Of a stretch of 64,000 bases of DNA, positions 56,685 through 64,000 are shown one piece after another. Source of the stretch: Chalciporus piperatus (taxonomy: Eukaryota; Basidiomycota; Agaricomycetes; Boletales; Boletaceae). Both the position numbers and the translations under genes were made by a program. Under the pieces are notes generated by a model. The model saw only the letters and a program-made list of their open reading frames with translations. It did no database searches and was not told the DNA's origin. Position 1 is the first letter of the stretch; each line of letters opens with the position of its first letter. The stretch spans positions 45,598 to 109,597 of the forward strand of contig JBBPTG010000090.1 of the NCBI GenBank assembly GCA_038093975.1, given 5' to 3'.

Positions 56685-59483
56685 ATGTCGCATTCCCTCA
56701 TCCAATCCGTCGTCGTAGGCGCAAATATCCTCTCCCCCGACGACGACGAAGACAACGACATATGTCCCGTCTGCGATGGGGACTGCACGTGCAACAACAG
56801 ATCTCCCCCCTCCCCAAGCCCCGCCCACGGCAGTGCGCGTTTCGTGGTCGCACCATCCCCTGCAGCAGGCTCTTCCTCGAATATATCAGCCGCTCAGCCT
56901 CTCAAAATCAAACTCATCGTTCCTCCCAGTATCCAGAACAAAGTCCGCTCCTTGGGATCAGCCCAAAAGAAATTCCGTCCGGATGGTTCATCCGCAACAT
57001 CCGGTGGTGCTGCTGCCAGCAGCTCCACGCAACCCAATCCTTCCAACATCTCTTCCACTGCTGGCCGTGGTCGCTTCAGTTTATCTGATGCAGCCGCGAA
57101 ACGCAGAGGCCGTCCTCCCAAGGCTGTCATGCCTGCGCGCGACAAAATCGCCATAGCGGCGTCAGACCGGCTAGTTTACGGCAACGAGGCGACCACGTTG
57201 CCACAATCACAATCTCATCTACAATCTCATCATCCCCTTGCACGCAGATCTACCGCATCACGGGCCACACGCCCACAAGTCAAGAACTCTAGGCAGCCGA
57301 AATCAAATTTAGCTGCCTCGAGGCAGACTCCAAAGTCCCAGGCTAGGGGCACGCTTGCAAAGAAGGCAGGTTCTTCGAAGAAGAAGAAACGGGCCTTCCT
57401 CAGTGATGATACCGATTCTGATCTTGATCTTGACGAGGACGAGGAGGATGCGTCTTCAGGACGCTTTCCTACCTTCGTCTCTGCCGATGCGTTGACTTCG
57501 GAAGCATCTGACTCCTCCGAGTCAGATCTCGACTCTGAGTCATCGGGTTTCGGTTCCGATTCCTCACTCGCGGCGGAGGAAGAGAGTTATATCCTTGCAG
57601 AGCAAAGACGTCAGGACAAGGCACGCATTCGCCGCGAGCTCCTTGGGGACGATGTGCCCAAGCACAAGGATTCGAACAATGCCTGGGTCATCCGTCCCCG
57701 AAAAAAAAGCGTTGGTCTCAGTGACGTGGACATGGACGGCGACACGGACGATATCACCGAGGATGAAGAGGGTGACGAAGATGAGATGGAGGAAGACGAG
57801 GAGGACGAGGACGAGACGGATGGTCAGGCTTCACAGGTGTATACGGGTCTTGCGACGGGGTGGTCGGATGACGAGGAATCTAGCTTCGATGCCGATATCT
57901 TCTTCGCTAACCTCACCGATGCCTCGTTTGACGACAACTCATCCGACGAGGATACCGGCCTTATCCACGATGCTGATGCTGCCGCCGATCATATGTCCAA
58001 CAGTGTTTCGAGCTTGAGGAGCGTAGACTTTGAAGTCACGGAGGCGTGGGATGGGCAGATCGTCTTCACGAACGGTTCAGCCGACGGCCATGGCGTCCTC
58101 GATCTCGCATTCGAGGCCAACGCAGCTCAACTCGTTGCGTCGGAAACTGCCTCGATCAGCCACGATAGCGACGTTGAAATGTCTTCCACCCATGACGGTG
58201 ACGGTGACGGTGACGACGATGGTGACTCTGAGCTTGGAGAAAGCGATGGGGACACCACAGAGGAAGAGCTCGTGGATGAGCGAGGACTTCCCACCTCGCG
58301 CGCGATGAAACTTTTCCGGTGGCCGACCAGCATCTCATCTATCAACCCCATGTCGACTGTTAGTCCCAACGTCTCGCCTGCCCCCTTCTCTCGCTGCTAT
58401 CCACCCTCATCAATGCTCGAGTCACCTCGCCCCGCCGACATACTCGCTGGTAAAACCTTTTGGGAAGAGACGGATGAGTCGCCACTAGAGAGTCCTGAAG
58501 GTAGTGTTGCCGACAGTCCCCGCGCTATTCCCAGAGGATGGGTTCCTGTCATGGGCCAGTTCAACCTCGACGACAGTGCATCGCCAAAGACTGCTGTTCT
58601 CACTGGGGAGACCAAGGATGTACCGTCTCCCTATCCTCGCCATGGCCATAGGCGAAGGAGGTTCTCCAGTAGTGGTGGAAGCTTCAGCAGCGGCGTACGT
58701 CTCTCTCTCACGTCCGACGACGATTCTTTCTTATTTGGGTTTATCTAGATGGATGTTCGTGGTCGTATGCGATCGTCGTCACTGTATACTTCTTTCTCCT
58801 CGCTGCCGCCTCCATCCGATGAACCCTCACCCGAAGTGACGCCGGACATCACTCTCGGTGAACCTATCCAATTGGATGACGTTCTCGACTCCACCTTCCT
58901 TGACTCCGAACCCGAGTCGATGCAGTGCGTTCCTGACAGCGAGGACGAACAGCGGCGTCTCCAAAGTTGGAGCCGCTGGGACCGTGTACCCGTCGGCGCC
59001 TTCCGTCTTACCAGGGAATCCGTCGCGTCGACCTCTGATCTTCCTACGTCACCAGGCTGGACCTCTGAACCGACCACCGTTCCCGAAGGGCGTTCATACA
59101 GCAACGCCTTGAAAAGTAGCCCGCTCCACACCATGCTTTGGCACGACAAAAGCGCGATCAAAGAGACCCCGCGCACATCGAGGGCAGTCATTATTTCCCC
59201 CGTTCTACTTCCCGTCCGTGACGGCGACCTTACACCGACTCACGTGCCGTACGATCACGACCTCCATTCCAATCACCATCAGTACACGCCTTACAAAAAC
59301 CGCAAAGAGTCTCGCAGGGAGATGAAGATGTTGAAGCGCAAGACTCACGGACCTCTCCATCAGCAACACGATCATCATCACCAGCGACACCATCGTCGGA
59401 ACCACCACCCGAACATGAAGTCTCGGGGCAATGCAGCAGTGCAACGCACCTTTCTTAGTTCTCCTACTCCCTCTCAGCGGTGA
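56685..59483 (+). CDS. Acidic AT-hook nuclear protein, possibly Ifh1/Crf1-like
   Basis: Two exons, 56,685-58,694 and 58,749-59,483, are joined by a 54 bp GT-AG intron (gtacgt...atctag), giving about 914 residues. The intron is a multiple of three and contains a stop as its last bases, so unspliced it looks like two genes. The N-terminus has DDDEDNDICPVCDGDCTC, a Cys-rich knuckle. A basic stretch holds an AT-hook (KRRGRPPKA). Long acidic Asp/Glu runs follow, then YTGLATGWSDDEESSFDAD, FFANLTDASFDDNSSDED and EAWDGQIVFTNGSADG. The C-terminus is basic and His-rich (HHHQRHHRRNHH). The acidic F...D.DIFFANL region recalls Ifh1/Crf1-type ribosomal-gene coactivators; I am not sure of that assignment. 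Confidence 0.75.
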
Positions 59484-59700
59484 ATAATGTAATTGTTTTC
59501 TTTCTTTCTTTTCTTTTCACAATGCTCCCATGTGTTTGCGTGCGCTTGCAAGTCGTTGTATTTTTTTTTATATCGCCACACCATTCCATTCCATTTCTTT
59601 TTTCCTGCTTCATATCTCGATCTCCCCACCTCCCATATCCCATCACTCACGCACAACCCGGGTTCTTTTTTTTCTCCCTGTATCTCTCTGGGTATCACGT

Positions 59701-59938
59701 TGTTAAGACTAGGACACATCAACCGCTCGGTTCCTCAACCAGATGGATATATTAAGTACCTAGGACACGTCAACTAGTACTGATCAGTGTCTGATATACG
59801 ATACGAAGATGATAAGATACTCACCCGCTCGGTTCCTCAACCAGATGGATGAGGAAAGAGAGCGGGTGCGAACTAGGTCGAGTATTTAATACTATCGAGT
59901 TGGAATGCTGAATAACATCGATCGCGCGTGCGCCAACA
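59701..59938 (-). repeat. 3' LTR of the copia element
   Basis: Just beyond the pol stop lies a polypurine tract (gagggggag on the minus strand, 59,939-59,947), immediately followed by TGTTGGCG. Read on the minus strand, the LTR runs from there to CTTAACA at 59,701, so it begins TGTT and ends AACA, the usual short inverted ends. Predicted length is 238 bp. Inside it a 26 bp sequence occurs twice (59,723-59,748 and 59,825-59,850). The matching 5' LTR and target-site duplication are outside the window, so the left boundary is a prediction. Confidence 0.65.
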
Positions 59939-59947
59939 CTCCCCCTC
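59939..59947 (-). other. Polypurine tract of the copia element
   Basis: Nine purines, gagggggag on the minus strand, directly abut the LTR start and would prime plus-strand DNA synthesis. The same nine bases also occur at 60,071-60,079, overlapping the pol stop codon, and could be a second tract. Confidence 0.6.
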
Positions 59948-60077
59948 GATGAAGGAAGCGTGAAAACTCGTGAAAAGGGAAGGGTATTGGTACTGGAAAG
60001 ATATATGATGAATAGTATAAACGGACGAGAAATGAATAGAAAATAAAGAGAAAATGAACATCGCCTTATGCTCCCCC

Positions 60078-63000
60078 TCACGCTGGAGGCCGATAAAGAC
60101 CCATGTGATCGCGAAGACGCACGAAAGCACTGCGGGGAAGGGCCTTAGTGAAAGCGTCGGCGAGGTTATCCGCCGATTGTACGCGATGAAGCTTCAGCTG
60201 ACCGAGGCTGACGCGTTCGCGGATGTACATGTATCGCAGGTCTATATGTTTGACACGGCCGTGGAAGCTTGGATCCTCGGTTAGGACAACCGCGCCGTCG
60301 TTATCGCATAAGAGTGGAGACGCAGTGGGCTGACGAAACCCGATCCCCGCCAAAAGTTGGCGAAGCCACACCAGTTCCTGCGATGCCTCGGAGGCAGCGA
60401 CGAATTCTGCTTCGCATGTGGAGAGGGTAACGATCCGTTGCTGACGAGAGCGCCATGTCACGGCGCCCGAACCAAGACTGAAACAATAGCCGCTGACGGA
60501 GCGGCGCGTATCGGTACACATAGCAAAGTCGCTGTCGGTGAAGCCGAGAAGGCGAGCGACGTGGTCACCACCGAGGACCAGACGAAGGTCGCGAGTGCCT
60601 TTGAGATAGCGTACGACACGCTTAGCGGCTTCCCAGTGAGCTTGGCCATAGCAGTCAAGGTATCGGCAAAGCTGGTTGACGGCATATGCAATGTCGGGGC
60701 GAGTACCTATGGCGAGATACATGAGAGAGCCGACCAGGTTCTTGTAAGGAGTGCGCGCCATCATATCCCGTTCGGCGGCCGATGCTGCCTTGGGTCTACG
60801 AGACAAGCGAAGACCAGGGTCCATAGGGATAGAAACAGGATGGGCGTCGGAGAGACCGAATTGAGAGATAACACGATCGATCAACGCAGTCTGGGAGAGG
60901 GATATGGTCCGATGTGCACGATCACGTTCGATGGCAATGCCAACGCAAAACTTGGCTTCTCCCTGGTCACTAAACTGCCAACGAGTGCGAAGTTGTTGTT
61001 TAAAGGCGGTCAGGGAGCGAGGGGAATCACCGAGCATGAAGAAATCATCGACATGGACAGCGAGTATTACGATCCCGGTGTCGTCGCGGCGGAAATAGAC
61101 GCAGTACTCGCATTCGAGACGGGTAAAGCCCCAGGCGACCATCTGGGAGTGCAGGGTCTTGTTCCAAACGCGCCCACCCTGTTTCATGCCGTACAAACCC
61201 TTTTGCAACTGCCATACATAGTCCTCCTTGCCTGGTTCCACGAAGCCTTCAGGCTGCTCCATGAAGCATGCTTCGTCGTCAGAGAGAACACCGTTAAGGA
61301 AGGCAGTCTTGATATCAAGTTGCTCGATCTCCCAGTCCAGGGCGGCTCCGAGATGTGCGAGCACGCGGAAGGACTCCAGGCGTGCAGTAGGCGATGTAGT
61401 CTTAGTGTAGTCCTGTCCGTATACGGCGCTAAAACCGCGGCAGACATAACGAGCTTTGAAACGCGCAGGGGCACCATTCTCGTCGCGTTTAAGCTTGAAG
61501 ACTGGCTTACCCTTCATAATGCGACGACCTGAAGGGACTTCGGACCGGGGAATAAGCTTGTAGACGCCTAATTCGCGTAGGGAGGCAAATTCTTCCTGCA
61601 ACGCCTTGCGCCAATCATCGGCAAAGGGGGAATCCATAGCCTCACCATAGGTCTGAGGGTCGGCAGGCCAATCGGCGGCACTGGCAACGAAAATGCCGTC
61701 GTCGTCATCACCATCATCAGGGATGCCGACAAGGCAAGGCACGTCGTCCAGGTCAACATCAGGGTCAACATCAGATAAGGGGGCTGGGAGGACAATGGCA
61801 GGGTCGGAAGCGACCAGAGCGTCCAGGATGGCACGCTGTACGTCAGAGATGAAGGCAGCACCGGTTGGTTTATCGGCGGGAGTAGCAAGACGCGGGGACC
61901 TGCGCAAGGGAACAGGAGGAGACGACGATGTGGGCGATGGCGCGACCTCAGGCTGAATGGGCAGGCTCAATGGGATCACTGGATTGGGACCGGCCACGAC
62001 GGGGGTGGCAGGGCCAACAGCGTCGTGATGCAGCTGATGTGATTCTATGAAGGAGACATGATAGGAAGTAATTACTTTGCCTGTCGCACGGTGAAAACAG
62101 CGGTAAGCCTTGGAATCGAGCGAGTAGCCGACCAGAATACACTCCACCGAGCGGTCAAAAACCTTTGGGTTATGACGATTCTGAATCAGCACGAATGCGC
62201 GGCAGCCAATCTCGCGCAAGTGAGACAGATCGGGGAGATGGCCGTGCCAACGCTCGTATGGAGTGTGGTTAAGCTGTGACTTAACTGGGGTGCGGTTTGT
62301 GAGGTAGCATGCAGTAACCACGAACTCATCCCAGCGAGATACCGACATCGCACAGGCAGAACGCATAGCGCGAGCCTTGCCCATCAAGGTGCGATGCAGA
62401 CGCTCCACGCGACCATTATGGGCAGAGGTGTGCGGGGCAGTAAACTGTTGCTGGGTCCCCCGAGAAAGGAGCCACTCGCGCATTGCATCACTCTTCAGTT
62501 CGCCGTTGTCGCAACGATATATCCCTACGAGGAGGCCGGTTTCGACCTGACGAGCGCGTTCCCAAGATTGCAGGGCAGGAAAAGCGGCAGACTTGGCAGG
62601 GAGAGGGATGGACCAGCAGTAGGACGAGAAGTCGTCAATAATGTTCAAGACATATTTATTTCCCGAAGTCGAGACATTGTCAGGATGCTCCATCAGGTCT
62701 ACGTGCACGACCCCCAAACGACGCTCAGCCCGCTTCCCCTCACGAACCTTGGGAACACTAGTTCTCGTCTGCTTTCCGAGGATACAGTGTTCACAAGTGG
62801 TCATAGGAGGAGAAGGTGCGACAGGCATACCTTCGGCCAAGCCACCACGAGCGAGCTCGGCAACAGCACGAAAGTTGGCGTGGCCAAGGCGAGCATGCCA
62901 GGTAAGCATGGTGGGAGAAGGGCGCGCGAGATAGGCATGGCCTGCTGTAAACTGTCCGCCGGAGATCGCATACAGCCTGCGAGAAGTAAGCGATCCCTGA

Positions 63001-64000
63001 AGAATACGAACACCACTGCGAGCGATGACCCAACAGGAAGTAGCGTCGAAGCTGACGGAGCAGCGGAGACCAGAGCAGAGGGCGGAAACGGATATCAGGC
63101 GAACGGTAGCGTTGGGAATGAAAAGGACATTGTCGAGAGTGATATGAATCCCTTTGGCGACTACGAGACGGATGGTGCCGATCCCAACAGCCTGGATAGA
63201 GGAACCGCCGATGCCATTGACAGAGCGAGGGGGAATAGGCCTGAGCCTAAAGAAGTCGGACTCCGTGTTGCTGATATGCACCGAGGCACCACTGTCCAGG
63301 AAGAAGGGTGCCACAGCAGGATCGACAACTGTCGGGGCGCGTTGAGAAGGTGCACGGTAGGTCAAACCAGCGAAGTCGACGGGGCGCGAATTGACGCGCC
63401 AATCAATCGAAGCCGAGAGGGAGTCGACGGAGAGCAGAAGAGCATCGTATTCCGTGGTGTCGGCGTCAGAGAGGGCACGAAGAAAATCTGGGGTGATAGG
63501 GTCGCTAGCGAGGCCGGCGAACTCGGTAGTAGCCTCCGAAGCAGGGGAAGCGGGGGAGTCCTGAAGTAGGAAGGCCTCGCTGGTTTGCGGATCGATAAAG
63601 TAAGCCCGTCCACGTTGATCGTAACGGACGGTCCCAGGTTTGCCAGTGGCGGCAGCGGTAGATGCACGGCCCCCCGTAGAAGTAGTAGGCTTGCTGGACG
63701 AGGGAGGCTGTCGGTTGCGTTTAGCAGCTCGCTCGGCCAAGACCTGCTCGCGTTGGCCCGCACGTGCACCACCGACCTGGAAACAATCAGCCTCCGTGTG
63801 ACCAACGCCGCCGCAGTTCTTGCAACACTTCCTGTGAGTTTGAGCACCGCAAACGAAGCAAGACTTCGAAGTGGCATGCGTGTGAGGCTTTGCTGTCGCA
63901 GCGAAAGCGACAGAGGAAGGACCCCGGGCGGCATCGACGAGCTGCTGTTCAGTCTCGAGGCGAGCACGCGCCATCTCAGGAGTGTAAGGGGAAGAAATGG
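60078..64000 (-). mobile_element. Ty1/copia retrotransposon pol polyprotein, cut by the window edge
   Basis: A single frame of at least 1,298 codons runs from the window edge to the stop at 60,078. In order: gag-type zinc knuckle (CKNCGGVGHTEADC), aspartic protease (FLDSGASVHIS), GAG-pre-integrase (LTWHARLGHANF, CEHCILGKQ), integrase core (HVDLMEHPD, NIIDDFSSY, APHTSAHNGRVERLHRTL), reverse transcriptase (FKARYVCRGFSAVYGQDYTKT, QLDIKTAFLNG, AVHVDDFF) and RNase H (LLGFTDSDFAMCTDTRRSVS, STCEAEFVAASEA, KHIDLRYMYIRE). This integrase-before-RT order defines copia. No stop or frameshift occurs in the visible part, so the copy is young and may be active. The gag N-terminus and 5' LTR lie to the right of the window. 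Confidence 0.95.

Noticed and set aside
58190..58230. Tandem gacggt repeats as a possible regulatory microsatellite
   Set aside because: They lie in frame inside the acidic protein and simply encode Asp-Gly runs.
60357..63569. Two 391-codon plus-strand frames (60,357-61,532 and 62,394-63,569) antisense to the copia pol
   Set aside because: They are mirror frames of a GC-rich coding sequence, show no domain, and the opposite strand has the complete, well-motifed polyprotein.
1..64000. CRISPR arrays, bacterial operons, riboswitches
   Set aside because: No regularly spaced repeats with spacers, and gene structure is plainly that of a fungal nuclear genome.
1..64000. tRNA or rRNA genes
   Set aside because: No A-box/B-box pair with cloverleaf or conserved rRNA stretch was found by eye; a tRNA scan would be decisive.

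Overview
The window is genomic DNA from a filamentous basidiomycete, most likely an Agaricomycete. Genes on both strands are broken by many 45-75 bp GT-AG introns. Several families I recognise as Agaricomycete gene families occur here: HET proteins with N-terminal TPRs, sacsin-like ATPases with a DUF3684-type body, C2-TPR proteins and small-intron patatins. The closest order (Boletales-like or otherwise) cannot be settled by eye. No organelle, viral or bacterial segment was seen.

Left part (1-40 kb) is an accessory region. It holds a tandemly duplicated, partly decayed hypothetical gene (about 1.1-3.5 kb). Four related seven-bladed WD40 genes follow, all on the minus strand. Two are fused to TPRs and a C-terminal HET domain (3.8-8.4 kb and 18.9-23.6 kb), one is WD40-TPR without HET (29.4-31.7 kb), and one is WD40 plus a ricin-B-like beta-trefoil (32.3-34.0 kb). 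Among them lie a large sacsin-like HSP90-type ATPase with a C-terminal HEIAH motif (8.6-15.0 kb), a two-gene plus-strand pair (a hypothetical protein and a C2-TPR protein, 15.3-18.7 kb), three tandem patatin-like phospholipase genes (23.8-28.7 kb) and a fourth patatin on the minus strand that has lost both catalytic residues (34.7-36.6 kb). A duplicated TPR shard (38.65 kb) and a truncated SRA-YDG gene (39.5-40.4 kb) close this part. HET, patatin and WD40/TPR domains are those used by fungal allorecognition and NLR-like systems, so the most economical reading is an expanding self/non-self or stress-response island. That role is inferred, not shown.

Right part (41.9-59.5 kb) is mostly conserved housekeeping: mitochondrial ornithine acetyltransferase (ArgJ/Arg7), ribosomal protein eL33, an F-box/LRR-like protein, a small PX protein (YPT35-like), a SNX41/ATG20-type PX-BAR sorting nexin, the ribosome-biogenesis factor BFR2/AATF and a large acidic AT-hook protein. 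The right edge (59.7-64.0 kb) is the 3' three-quarters of a Ty1/copia retrotransposon on the minus strand, with an uninterrupted pol and a recognisable LTR. Its 5' end lies outside the window.

Gene spans below were assembled by reading splice sites by eye. Ends and small exons are predictions.
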